From contig JAPLTF010000027.1 in the NCBI GenBank assembly GCA_026398275.1, positions 1 through 64,000 on the forward strand: a DNA stretch of 64,000 nt, read 5' to 3'. The notes beneath the pieces are model-generated. The model saw nothing but the letters and a program-made list of their open reading frames with translations, did not search any database and was not told the origin of the DNA. The position numbers and the translations under genes are program-made. Positions 1 through 9,095 of the stretch are shown here, in pieces (within the stretch, counting starts at the first letter, position 1; each line of letters begins with the position of its first letter). The DNA comes from Verrucomicrobiota bacterium. GTDB taxonomy: Bacteria > Verrucomicrobiota > Verrucomicrobiia > Chthoniobacterales > Terrimicrobiaceae.

Positions 1-1
1 C

Positions 2-121
2 AGAACTTTGCAACTTTTGAGCGTTCACCCGTTTGAGAAAATGACTATGCATGAGCTACTTACAGAAAACGACTTCAGACATTTGGAACCATTAGATCCT
101 AACCAGTTGATGTTGTGGTAG
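2..121 (+). pseudogene. C-terminal 40 aa of an IS4-like transposase (cut by window edge)
   Basis: Frame 2 reads RTLQLLSVHPFEKMTMHELLTENDFRHLEPLDPNQLMLW*, resembling the LSV..FEK......NQL.LF tail of IS4-type transposases. Confidence 0.4.
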
Positions 122-233
122 TTAAAACCGGACGCTCGTGAATCGGCGGATAAAACCGAATGGCCAGTTTATGGGCTGGGGCCGACTCGCGGCGCAGCAA
201 CTCCAACGCCCCGGTATCAACGAGAATCGCCAC
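99..233 (-). pseudogene. Truncated PIN-domain (VapC-like) toxin, N-terminal fragment
   Basis: VAILVDTGALELLRRESAPAHKLAIRFYPPIHERPVL then frame loss at the IS-like sequence; candidate GTG start at 233. Confidence 0.45.
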
Positions 234-414
234 GTGACTTCGCCTCTTTTCTGATTGCCTCCAGGCTGGCCAACAAGAGATCTCCTGCCCGGTCGAGGTC
301 GGCATTGTGCGGCCGCCGCCAGAAAACTGGCGTCTCGACTGGCTTGAAGCCCTGTTGCGGTTTCATGGCACCATGGACTTTCGCATTTCGTGGATTGCTT
401 GCAATTGCAGTCAT
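217..414 (-). CDS. Putative antitoxin overlapping the truncated PIN gene
   Basis: Small ORF ending MKPQQGFKPVETPVFWRRPHNADLDRAGDLLLASLEAIRKEAKSRGDSR, overlaps the start of the PIN fragment. Confidence 0.35.
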   Translation of the reverse strand: MTAIASNPRNAKVHGAMKPQQGFKPVETPVFWRRPHNADLDRAGDLLLASLEAIRKEAKSRGDSR

Positions 415-474
415 CAAAAACAGGGTAGCTGAGAACCTGTGAAATATATAGGAAAAAGCCACGCGTGCGGCGGG

Positions 475-720
475 AGTTGCGCGGAAAGCTGAAGGCGGAA
501 GGCTGAAAGGGAGAGGGCGGAAGAGAAGGATGAAGCGTGAACACGTGGCCGCGGGGCGGCCCGGGTGGGTAGACAATCCGGAGGATTGCCCCGGAGGGGC
601 GACACGCTCGGGAGAGCGGGAGTCAAACTTGAAAGCTGAAGGGGGGGAAACCAGTTCTTGGTTCTTGGTTCTTGGTTCTTGGTTGGGGCGGAAGAAAAAG
701 CGGAAAGTGGAAGGCTGAAA
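475..720. repeat. Low-complexity region: GGAAAGCTGAAGG-like purine repeats plus tandem GGTTCTT heptamers (about 653-685)
   Basis: Direct reading: ccagttcttggttcttggttcttggttcttggttgg and repeated gaaagctgaagg/ggaaggctgaaa units. Confidence 0.6.
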
Positions 721-778
721 CGTGAAAGGGGAAATCAGACGAGCGTCGAGGTATCAGCGCCGGGGGGCGCGTTCGGAG

Positions 779-1039
779 TCAAACAGCAACGGGAGACAGT
801 GCTGCGGGATAGTGTCCCATAACAGCATCAGAAACCCAGATGTCCTCATCCAGATCCTCCCAGCGGAGTGCTCTTCCACCGACGCGGAGCTTTACCGAAG
901 CGAGCTGTTTTGCCGGTGCTGAAGCAAGCTTGGGATAGAAATGAACCGGAAACGAGTGCGTCGAGCCATCGAGCAGACGAACCCTAACCTGGCCGCTCCT
1001 CACGGTGGCTTCCGTGGCAACGAATTCAGGATTGTTCAT
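779..1039 (-). CDS. DUF2442-family protein
   Basis: VRLLDGSTHSFPVHFYPKLASA...LRWEDLDEDIWV; downstream of and overlapping a DUF4160 gene, a recurrent gene pair. Confidence 0.7.
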   Translation of the reverse strand: MNNPEFVATEATVRSGQVRVRLLDGSTHSFPVHFYPKLASAPAKQLASVKLRVGGRALRWEDLDEDIWVSDAVMGHYPAALSPVAV

Positions 1040-1265
1040 GGAATGTGTTCCAAGCATCTATGAGAGCATCCGCATTTTTCCGGATGATGCCAAGGATTTT
1101 GGGTATCTCATGCGGCGCAAGACCGTAGTTTTTTGACAGGGTCACCGGGACGAGCCAAAATTTTGCCTCAAAATCATCACGGGCAACATGGATGTGCGGC
1201 GGCTCTCCCGGTTCTCTGGAATAGAAATGGAACCTATATGGTCCGCTTCGAAAAACTGTTGGCAT
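1026..1265 (-). CDS. DUF4160-family protein
   Basis: MPTVFRSGPYRFHFYSREPGEPPHIHVARDDFEAKFWL matches DUF4160. Confidence 0.8.
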   Translation of the reverse strand: MPTVFRSGPYRFHFYSREPGEPPHIHVARDDFEAKFWLVPVTLSKNYGLAPHEIPKILGIIRKNADALIDAWNTFHEQS

Positions 1266-1882
1266 TTTTGGAATTTGAAGGGCGATTGGGCGGGAAATTA
1301 TCGGCCGGCAGGCTGCCGCCTTTGGTCATTTCGGCGAATTTCGCCAAAGACCACACACTATTTTTGGATTTTTTAGCGCTTTCGCGCATTTTTTCTAATT
1401 GCCGTCGCCTTTGGACGTGAACTTCGAGGCGGACTGCAAAATCTTTTCGGCCAGCGGGAGGAACTGGGCGGCGCGGGCGTGCCACTGGGTCACCCGCTGG
1501 AGTCGGAACCCGGCTTCCTTGGCTTCCCCGGCGGGCATCGGCCAGCTTTTTCCAGAAGTTCGTTCGCTTTACCAAGGGGGGAATAGTGGTATATTCCCCG
1601 GAAAAAAGTCCTGATGATAGAGCCGAAAAAATCCCAAAACTACCGATCATCGGATGCGCTTCGGGGGATGGATTTCAATTTTTTTGGGCACTATTAGGGC
1701 ACTGGCGAGTGCCCAGAGTGCCCAAACAGAAAATCCGACTTACATAAACAACTGATAAACATGTTGTTAAAGTGGTCGGGCCGGAGAGATGATCCCTCCG
1801 GTGGCGGGCTCTGCGAGTTGGGCTTCGCGAGCAGGGTAGCGCTATCGCGCTGGGCAGTCGAACTGCGTTCAAACCTCGCCGG

Positions 1883-1930
1883 AAGAATCGGGCCGGCGAG
1901 ATTCGAACTCGCGACCTCTTGAACCCCATT
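1883..1930 (-). repeat. Distal att site: partial tRNA-Pro copy (3' end through anticodon loop)
   Basis: aagaatcgggccggcgagattcgaactcgcgacctcttgaaccccatt, 47/48 identical to 17414-17461. Confidence 0.92.
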
Positions 1931-2047
1931 TATACGGTTGACGTGTTGCTCCATGTTCCGTAATATTCGTTTGTGAACGCGGATAATCCCAGCAAAGCAA
2001 GACGGGTAAAGGATAAGAAGCTCATCAAGGCGGGTGGTCGAGCGAAC

Positions 2048-3460
2048 ATGAGCAGAAATTCGGCTACAGAAAAAGTGGCAAGGGAATGGCAAGGGGAATC
2101 AGAGCGGAATGCACGTGCTTTTGCCAAGAACGATGTCCGATTTTGGAAAAAGCGGATTTTCAAGCCGCTGGACGGCAGGACCGGGAGCGAATCCCCGCAC
2201 TATTCAGTCAGGATTGCCCACGGGGGAGTCCGGCGGTCGGTCAGCCTGGAAACGGGCAATGCCGAGGCTGCGGCGACCCGCGCTCGCGACTTTTTTCAAG
2301 ATGTCATGCGAATCGGCCTCGCGGCGGCGGCAGAGAAGATCCGTCCGACTTCCTCCGCACCGGACCGGATCGCGACCATCGGCGAGTGGATCGTGGCCGC
2401 GCAGGGGGTGTCGGATGCCAGCACAACGACGGTGGGGCAGTATGCCGGGGCGCTGCGGTTGATTGCCGGCCAAATCCTCTCTGTGAAGAAATCCAAGAAG
2501 AGGTTCGCTCCGGGAAAAAAGGGCGGAGCGGCGGAGTTCCGCAAGATGATTGATGCCGCCTCGCTGGAGATCTTCACCCCGCAGGCGGTTCAGCAGTGGC
2601 GTTTGGGTTACGTGAAACGGGCACAGAATCCCGCAGAGGAGCGGAGCCGGATGACTTCGAGCAACAGCCTCATCAAGCAGGCCCGTTCTCTTTTTGGGGA
2701 GAAAATCGTCCGATTTGTTCCCAATCTCAAGCTCCCCGAGCCCAAACCGTTTGCCGGGTGCGAGTTCTACCCTCGCCAGAGCTCCCGGTATTTTTCCCGG
2801 ATTGACCCCAAGGCGCTTCTTCAAGCCGCCCATGCGGAATTGTCCGAGCAGGTTCCGCCCGTTTTTCTTGCCATGCTCCTCGCATTGTCTGCCGGATTGC
2901 GGAAGGGGGAGATAGATTCGCTGGCATGGCATCAGGTGGATTTTGACCAGGCGCTGATCCGGGTCGAGAACACGGCCGCCGCGAGCCTCAAAACCGTGGA
3001 CTCCCGCGACGAGGTTCCGATTGATCCGGGCCTGATCTCAATCCTTCGCGGGTTCAGGGCGAAGGCCACAGGGGAATTCGTCATCGAGTCCCCCAATGAG
3101 GACTCCGGCCCGAAGGCCTGGGGGCGGATGTATCGGTCTGAGCGTGTTTTTGAAAAGCTCTACGCATGGCTCCGCAAAAATGGCGTCACAGCGAGGAAGC
3201 CCCTGCACGAGTTGCGGAAGGAGCTTGGGGCACTGATCACCACGGAATTTGGAATCTATGCTGCCAGCCGGATACTCCGGCACAGCGACGTTGCCACAAC
3301 CGCCCGCCACTACTCCGACGTGAAAACAAGGGCGGTCATCAGCATGGGGGATTGGCTCGCGCCTGGAAACGTCATCAGAATGAAACCCAAGACGCCTGGA
3401 AAAGCATTGAAAGGGAAAACGAAGGTCCGGCGTCCGCGCCGGGTGAAGGAGGCGGCATGA
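2048..3460 (+). CDS. Tyrosine recombinase/integrase
   Basis: ALSAGLRKGEIDSLAWHQVDF...LHELRKELGALITTEFGIYAASRILRHSDVATTARHYSDV: R..HxLR..H..Y signature; next to att site. Confidence 0.92.
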   Translation: MSRNSATEKVAREWQGESERNARAFAKNDVRFWKKRIFKPLDGRTGSESPHYSVRIAHGGVRRSVSLETGNAEAAATRARDFFQDVMRIGLAAAAEKIRPTSSAPDRIATIGEWIVAAQGVSDASTTTVGQYAGALRLIAGQILSVKKSKKRFAPGKKGGAAEFRKMIDAASLEIFTPQAVQQWRLGYVKRAQNPAEERSRMTSSNSLIKQARSLFGEKIVRFVPNLKLPEPKPFAGCEFYPRQSSRYFSRIDPKALLQAAHAELSEQVPPVFLAMLLALSAGLRKGEIDSLAWHQVDFDQALIRVENTAAASLKTVDSRDEVPIDPGLISILRGFRAKATGEFVIESPNEDSGPKAWGRMYRSERVFEKLYAWLRKNGVTARKPLHELRKELGALITTEFGIYAASRILRHSDVATTARHYSDVKTRAVISMGDWLAPGNVIRMKPKTPGKALKGKTKVRRPRRVKEAA

Positions 3461-4500
3461 AAGCGCCAAGAAAGATCGCTGAAAATTCACCGCTGCCCGA
3501 GAGGATCAAGATAATCAAACTGAAATCTCTCGCGCCATTTAGGCTTGGAATGCCCGGCATAGCATGCATTTGCAGGCGAGCCTTTGAAATGTCAGCCAGA
3601 TGGGGAACCAAAGAGCGGACTCCGGCCATACAGGACGAGTCGGACGCCAGGCGTGCGTTGGCATCCCTCGTGGACTTGGCGTCTCGCGGCGACGCTCAAG
3701 CCGCCAAATTCATTCACATGCTCGCGGAAGAATTGACAGTGGCAATGAATGCACTGGCAAAACGCGATTTTGAGCTTTGGGATCCGATCCTTGCCGAAGC
3801 AAGTGCATGGCCGATTCGATATTCAGACATCCCCTTGGAAAAAAAGCTCAACGAGGACCTGCTTGCGCGAGTTGGGAGAAAGTCCATTTTGCCTCGCGCA
3901 ATTCACCACAAGTCAGCGGGAACCCCAAAGCCCACCAGACTGGATGTTACAACACCATTGAACCAACGATTAATGTTCTGTGCTGATGCGTTAAACAGTC
4001 TTTCCGGCGCCGCATGTATTGTGCTGGCTTCCGACAATCCGAGCGCTGAAGTCTTTGAAGAACGGCTGGACGATCTATTGCTTGATGCCTTAGTAAAGCA
4101 GCCTCAAACGGCCGGCATTCCAACCCCAGTAATTCGGAAACTCATGCTTGAGTTCCGGCAGAATGGCCAATTCGACCTCGCAGATAAAAAGGGACGAGCA
4201 TCGGCCATCTTCGACTGGCTGGACGCAGAAGCCGGCAGGAAGATCCAGGATGTTGATTTTTTTCGCGAGCGGGGATTAAACGCGCAGAGCATGGGCGGTC
4301 CGGACGCCAACAAGGTTGACGAATGGCTTCGTATCATCAAAAAATGCAACACCCCTAAAGGCGCGAGGGAATCCTTCTGCGCCGAGACCAGCGACGCGGA
4401 TCGAAAGAATTTCCTACTGCTTCACCGAGGACCAAAGACGGTCGAGACGGCCATCCGAAAACAGATTTTGCGGGCAATCATTGAATCACAGAACTGGTAA
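3457..4500 (+). CDS. Hypothetical protein coupled to integrase
   Basis: Long ORF; ATGA overlap with the int stop (3457-3460). Confidence 0.6.
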   Translation: MKAPRKIAENSPLPERIKIIKLKSLAPFRLGMPGIACICRRAFEMSARWGTKERTPAIQDESDARRALASLVDLASRGDAQAAKFIHMLAEELTVAMNALAKRDFELWDPILAEASAWPIRYSDIPLEKKLNEDLLARVGRKSILPRAIHHKSAGTPKPTRLDVTTPLNQRLMFCADALNSLSGAACIVLASDNPSAEVFEERLDDLLLDALVKQPQTAGIPTPVIRKLMLEFRQNGQFDLADKKGRASAIFDWLDAEAGRKIQDVDFFRERGLNAQSMGGPDANKVDEWLRIIKKCNTPKGARESFCAETSDADRKNFLLLHRGPKTVETAIRKQILRAIIESQNW

Positions 4501-4595
4501 TCTTTGCTTGTTGAGGCCCGCCAGTAAAGGCGGAGGAAGCTATCGCGGATAGCCCCCCTTTATCTTCTCAATTCATTTGTTGGTTCTTTTGCGCA

Positions 4596-4799
4596 ATGCG
4601 AAGGAACCAAGAAAACAACAACGAACAGCCTCATTTCAGCCCGAGGAGACTCGCGGACCGATGGGGGGTATGCGAGCTGACCTTGCGGAGGTGGCGGCGG
4701 GAGGGACGAATAAGGGCGATGCGCATCGGGCGGGCAGTCAGGTTTTCTATCGAGGAAATCGAACGCATCGAGCGGGAGGCTCAGGAGGTTGCCGTATGA
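4596..4799 (+). CDS. Excisionase-like small HTH (MerR/HTH_17 type)
   Basis: SPRRLADRWGVCELTLRRWRREGRIRAMRIGRAVRFSIEEIERIE. Confidence 0.8.
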   Translation: MRRNQENNNEQPHFSPRRLADRWGVCELTLRRWRREGRIRAMRIGRAVRFSIEEIERIEREAQEVAV

Positions 4800-4987
4800 A
4801 AAGGAAGCCATCGCCCTTGATACCGCTCGACTTTGTTCCGCAGGGTAGCCCGAAGGTGCGGCGTCTTGCCGAGCAACTTCAAATTCTCGTTGAAGAGCGG
4901 GCGCGGGAACTCTTCGATGAAACCCTACGCCGTGCGGTGCAGGCGCGTGGGGATGCGACGATCCAGCATCCGGGCAAAATGCCATGA
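4796..4987 (+). CDS. Small hypothetical protein
   Basis: ATGA overlap with previous gene; MKRKPSPLIPLDFVPQGSPKVRRLAEQLQILVEERARELFDE... Confidence 0.55.
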   Translation: MKRKPSPLIPLDFVPQGSPKVRRLAEQLQILVEERARELFDETLRRAVQARGDATIQHPGKMP

Positions 4988-5226
4988 GGCCGCCACCAAA
5001 AAAAGAAGCCCCGACGGCAACCGGGGCAGTCGGCGATGGGATAGCGACGACAGGAGGAATATGTGCGAACCCGCCTATTTCGTCAATACGGCTTGCTTGC
5101 GCAGCGCTGGGGCAGGACGGCTTTGTGGAATGGCACAGTGGACTATTCCCCGAACCCGTTACCACCGGGTTTGAGGACTCGCTGGCGCTTTGGCGCGAGT
5201 ATGTCGCGAGGGAGACGTGGCGATGA
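4984..5226 (+). CDS. Small hypothetical protein
   Basis: ATGA overlaps on both sides. Confidence 0.5.
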   Translation: MRPPPKKEAPTATGAVGDGIATTGGICANPPISSIRLACAALGQDGFVEWHSGLFPEPVTTGFEDSLALWREYVARETWR

Positions 5227-6269
5227 GCGATTCCCTTTGCTCGCTGATCAAAAGCCGCCTCTCAATCCGGCAGGCGGCAGCCTTGCTTGGAATTGAGCTT
5301 CCGCCGAAAGATTGTGTTAAATTTCGCTCTCCATTCCGCTCCGACCGCTCTCCGAGTTGCACGGTCCGAAAGGACGTTTTTACCGACTGGTCAACCGGCG
5401 AACACCTCGACCAGATTGATTTCTTTGCCGTTGCCAAGGGGATTCCCGTCGCTGAGGCAGTCAAGGGGCTGGCAGACATCCTGCGGATTGTTGGCGACAG
5501 GCCCGCCCGCACCGTTCGGCAGGCAAGGCCGACTGCGGATGCCGACGCCGCCGAGCGGGCACGCAAGCGTTTCGCCTGGTCGGAATTTGAAATACCCAGC
5601 CGGGGGGAGATCCGGCAGATTGCGGAGATTCGGGGATTATCTCCGGAATCAATCGGGCTCGCCGTTTCGCGCGGCCTGCTTTGGATTTGTGATTCCCGCG
5701 AGGGGAGAGCTTGGGTGGCAACCGACTCCGCTCGTCGCAATGCCCAAGCCCGTCGCTTGGACGGCAGACCCTGGGACAAGATCGGAGCGAAAGCGTGGAC
5801 CATGCCCGGATCGGAAGCGAGTTGGCCCGTCGGACTCCGCGAGGCCGCAAATTTTCCAACAATCGCCCTATGCGAAGGCGGACCAGATATGTTGGCGGCG
5901 CTGCACCTCGCTTGGATTGCTGGCGCGGAGGACAAGATTGCGGCCGTGGCGATGCTTGGGGCAGCGATAAGGATCCCGGGCGACGCGATTCCGCTGTTCG
6001 CCGGTCGTCGCGTGCGGATCTTCGGGCACAGGGACATTGCTGGCCAAGATGCCACAGATCGCTGGGCAAGCCTACTTGCCAGGGCAGGCTGTGCCGTGGA
6101 CGGCTTCATGTTCAATGGACTTCTAAAGGCGGACGGTGCGCCCGTGGCCGACTTGAACGACTTTGCGCACCTCGACCCGGACCAATGGGAAGGCGAGCGT
6201 GACCGCATAGAGTCCGCATTCAATTTTGCAGCCCCGCCAGCAACCGGCACAACGAACCGCCACCAATGA
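5223..6269 (+). CDS. CHC2/Toprim DNA primase-like protein
   Basis: IKSRLSIRQAAALLGIELP...KFRSPFRSDRSPSCTVRKDVFTDWSTGEHLDQIDF (CHC2-like) and IALCEGGPDMLAALHLA (Toprim-like). Confidence 0.8.
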   Translation: MSDSLCSLIKSRLSIRQAAALLGIELPPKDCVKFRSPFRSDRSPSCTVRKDVFTDWSTGEHLDQIDFFAVAKGIPVAEAVKGLADILRIVGDRPARTVRQARPTADADAAERARKRFAWSEFEIPSRGEIRQIAEIRGLSPESIGLAVSRGLLWICDSREGRAWVATDSARRNAQARRLDGRPWDKIGAKAWTMPGSEASWPVGLREAANFPTIALCEGGPDMLAALHLAWIAGAEDKIAAVAMLGAAIRIPGDAIPLFAGRRVRIFGHRDIAGQDATDRWASLLARAGCAVDGFMFNGLLKADGAPVADLNDFAHLDPDQWEGERDRIESAFNFAAPPATGTTNRHQ

Positions 6270-7486
6270 TCAAAACATTTCCACCCACACCCGCTATGAC
6301 CCTCAAAGAAAAATTCGCCAACAGCAGGCCAGCGGCAAAAGAACAGGATCGCCAGCGGGGCGAGCCTCGCGACATTCCCTTTTTCAGGGAGGAGGAATTA
6401 CGCGGCGAGAATCGAATGCCCGCACCGGAGGCAATCCCATTGCTTTCAATCCGACATGATACACCGAACCCGGAGGACACCTTGCTTGGAGACCGCTTCC
6501 TTTGCCGCGAGGGTGGAATGTTGTTTGTCGGACCGTCCGGCATCGGCAAATCATCCTCCTCCGTTCAAATGGATGTTTGCTGGTCAATCGGAAAACCGTC
6601 CTTCGGAATCCATCCGGCAAGGCCGCTGAAAATCCTTCAAATTCAAGCGGAGAATGACCGTGGTGACCTTGTGGAGATGATACGAGGGGTCTGGCAGGCA
6701 ATGGGATTCGATGCGGATGCAGAGCGCCTTTGCCTTCAAAACCTCCTGACTGCATCGGAGAAGACGCGCACCGGGGATATATTCCTGTCTGAAGTTGTCC
6801 GGCCATTGCTGGAGAAACACAGCCCGGACATCCTTCGGATTGATCCCTTGCTTGCCTATTTGGGCGACGATCCGACAGACACAAAGGCCCTGGCGAGATT
6901 CTGTCGGAATGGACTCAATCCTTTGTTGGAGGAATTCAAATGCGCCGTGATTCTCAACCATCACACCCCAAAGACAACGAACCGGGACACTTCGCTTTGG
7001 CGGGCATCGGATTGGATGTATTCGGGCGCCGGGGGCGCTGACCTCACAAACTGGGCGAGAGCAATTCTCGTCATTGACCCGACGAGCAACCCCTCCGCCT
7101 TCAAGTTTATCGGGGCGAAGCGAGGCAAGCGGTTGCAATGGGTGAGCGGAGATGGGGGGCCGCAATTCCAACGGATTTTCTGCCATAGCGAGAATTCGAT
7201 TGCATGGCGCGATGCGACCGAGGCCGAGGTTGATGGGATTCGGCCAAAGGGGGACAAAGGGCTCCCAAGCGATGAGGAACTGATCGCTTTTGTCCCAATG
7301 TCTGGGAGCATCGCAAAGGAGCGGCTTCTTGACCAATGGAATACGAAAAAGGAGATCGGACAGAAGAGATGCAGAACGTTGCTTACGTTGATGATTTCCG
7401 ATGGAAAGGTTTTCGAGTGGCGTATTCCCCGCTCAAAAACCAACCCGGAAGTCCACATTTCACGCCATGAACAGCAGCTTGTTTGA
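6266..7486 (+). CDS. RepA-like AAA ATPase (AAA_25/DnaB-RecA-like replicative helicase)
   Basis: FVGPSGIGKSSSSVQMDVCWSIGKPSFGI (Walker A), ILRIDPLLAYLGDD, VILNHHTPKT; ATGA overlap with primase. Confidence 0.82.
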   Translation: MIKTFPPTPAMTLKEKFANSRPAAKEQDRQRGEPRDIPFFREEELRGENRMPAPEAIPLLSIRHDTPNPEDTLLGDRFLCREGGMLFVGPSGIGKSSSSVQMDVCWSIGKPSFGIHPARPLKILQIQAENDRGDLVEMIRGVWQAMGFDADAERLCLQNLLTASEKTRTGDIFLSEVVRPLLEKHSPDILRIDPLLAYLGDDPTDTKALARFCRNGLNPLLEEFKCAVILNHHTPKTTNRDTSLWRASDWMYSGAGGADLTNWARAILVIDPTSNPSAFKFIGAKRGKRLQWVSGDGGPQFQRIFCHSENSIAWRDATEAEVDGIRPKGDKGLPSDEELIAFVPMSGSIAKERLLDQWNTKKEIGQKRCRTLLTLMISDGKVFEWRIPRSKTNPEVHISRHEQQLV

Positions 7487-7892
7487 GACTTCGGCACTGA
7501 CTCCGGCACTACGGCAATCCGTTGCCAGCATCACGCCGCAAGACCCGGTGACAGACGATGGCGGCAGCCTACTTGGTGTAGCTGCCATCGTCTCTGTCTC
7601 CACTCGCGAACGTCTCAGAAAGAAACCTGCCAACATCTCCGGGCATTTCAGCACAAGGCAGGCTTGTGCCTTCTTGGAGCAGGAGGCCCGTGGCGAGGGC
7701 AACGCCCCGCGCGAGATGACCATTTCGACATGGAAAGAAAGAAGGCAGTCAACCCGCTCTGCTGCCGGAGGCCGCAAGAGATACGCCCGAGGCGCGGGGA
7801 CTGCCCAAAGCCAAACATACGTTTTCCAACGGCCCCGTCAACCCCGAGTCCGTTTCCAAGTCGCGGACGAGAACGGCGAGCGGAAAGCATGA
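7467..7892 (+). CDS. Hypothetical protein downstream of RepA
   Basis: Overlaps the repA 3' end; basic C-terminus. Confidence 0.4.
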   Translation: MNSSLFETSALTPALRQSVASITPQDPVTDDGGSLLGVAAIVSVSTRERLRKKPANISGHFSTRQACAFLEQEARGEGNAPREMTISTWKERRQSTRSAAGGRKRYARGAGTAQSQTYVFQRPRQPRVRFQVADENGERKA

Positions 7893-8003
7893 GAGCGCTC
7901 CCCGACAATCGGGATTTTGGCTTTGCAGATGAAAAACCGGGTCGTTTGAAAGATTTTTGAAAATAACCGATTCCAACTGCTGAGGCGCTGAGTATAGCGT
8001 AGG

Positions 8004-8570
8004 GTGAACTTCAAATATGTTGGCAAGCACCCCGGCCCGGCACCCTCCAAACTGGCCGGGTGGCCCAGAATCGAAAAACTCATTTCCGGGGGCCAGACCG
8101 GAGCCGACCGTGCAGCGATGGATGTGGCGATCCGGCACGGATTCCCGCATGGCGGATGGTGTCCGAAAGGCAGGAAAGCGGAGGATGGTCCCATCGGCGG
8201 ACAGTATGGGCTGGTCGAGACTCCATCGGCGAATTACCTCCAGCGAACCGAGTGGAATGTCCGGGACACGGACGGGACGGTTGTTTTCACCCTCGCCAAG
8301 GAGGTGACCGGCGGCTCGCTCCGCACCCTCGCATTTGCCCGGAAGCACAAAAAGCCATGCCTTCACATCTCGGCGCACGGCACCGGCTACAGGGACCCGG
8401 CTCTCACCCTCCAACAATTCGTGGCAGAGCATGGGATCAAGCGGCTCAATGCTGCCGGATCGCGCGCGAGCAAAGAACCCGGTGTGTGGCAGTTTGCATA
8501 TCAAGTGATCGAGGATGCGTTTTTCTGGAACCTCGCACATGGGGGCATTGGAGGCCCGGGCGAGGGGTAG
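8004..8570 (+). CDS. YpsA-like/putative molybdenum-carrier family protein (SLOG superfamily)
   Basis: EKLISGGQTGADRAAMDVAIRHGFPHGGWCPKGRKAEDGPIGGQYGLVETPSANYLQRTEWNVRDTDGTV. Confidence 0.85.
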   Translation: MNFKYVGKHPGPAPSKLAGWPRIEKLISGGQTGADRAAMDVAIRHGFPHGGWCPKGRKAEDGPIGGQYGLVETPSANYLQRTEWNVRDTDGTVVFTLAKEVTGGSLRTLAFARKHKKPCLHISAHGTGYRDPALTLQQFVAEHGIKRLNAAGSRASKEPGVWQFAYQVIEDAFFWNLAHGGIGGPGEG

Positions 8571-8741
8571 CAGGAGGGAGATCCAAATGGAAAAGAAGAT
8601 TACGGGGAGGAAACGACACCTTCGATGACGACTTCGGGATTTCTAAACAAGGCAGCGCCAACAGCAGCAACTTGACCAGCAGGCGGAAGCCTGGAGAAAT
8701 CGAAACAGGTAGCTTCCGAATAAAACTGACGTGCCTTCCTG

Positions 8742-8770
8742 TTGACGACATCGGATTCCGTGAGTAGATT
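8742..8770 (+). promoter_or_regulatory. Sigma70-like promoter of ncRNA copy A (TTGACG-17 bp-TAGATT)
   Basis: Direct reading; embedded in an 18-nt block identical to copy B. Confidence 0.65.
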
Positions 8771-8776
8771 CTTATT

Positions 8777-8976
8777 GTCCGCTTTACTTCCCTCCCTCGG
8801 CAATTGCAGCCGAGCTGAGAGGAAGTAAACGCGGGCTTTTTCTTTGCTCGCAGTTGCCAGTTTTTGTTGTCCGAAGCAGAGCTGGGCTGTATAGATCCAA
8901 TTGACTTCGCTGTCTGAGGGGCCATCCCCTGAGATGCCAGCGTTGCCGGGGCCGCAGATGGTTGCGGCCCCGCACC
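8777..8976 (+). ncRNA. Predicted structured ncRNA, copy A
   Basis: GTCCGC-TTTACTTCC/GGAAGTAAA-c-GCGGGC closing stem, CTCGGC/GCCGAG apical stem, AGGGG/CCCCT hairpin, GGGGCCGCA/TGCGGCCCC terminal hairpin; paralogous to copy B. Confidence 0.6.
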
Positions 8977-9060
8977 GTTTACGAAGCGATGCAGGCACGC
9001 CCCAAACAAGCCTGCCAGCATTATTGTCAGCCTCCGAAAAAACAGACGTGTGACTTCCTG

Positions 9061-9089
9061 TTGACGACATCATCCCACGTCCGTATGGT
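9061..9089 (+). promoter_or_regulatory. Sigma70-like promoter of ncRNA copy B (TTGACG-17 bp-TATGGT)
   Basis: Same -35 and spacer length as copy A. Confidence 0.65.
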
Positions 9090-9095
9090 TTTAAT

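Noticed and set aside
653-685. GGTTCTT tandem array as a CRISPR array
   Set aside because: Units are 7 bp with no spacers; no cas genes in the window.
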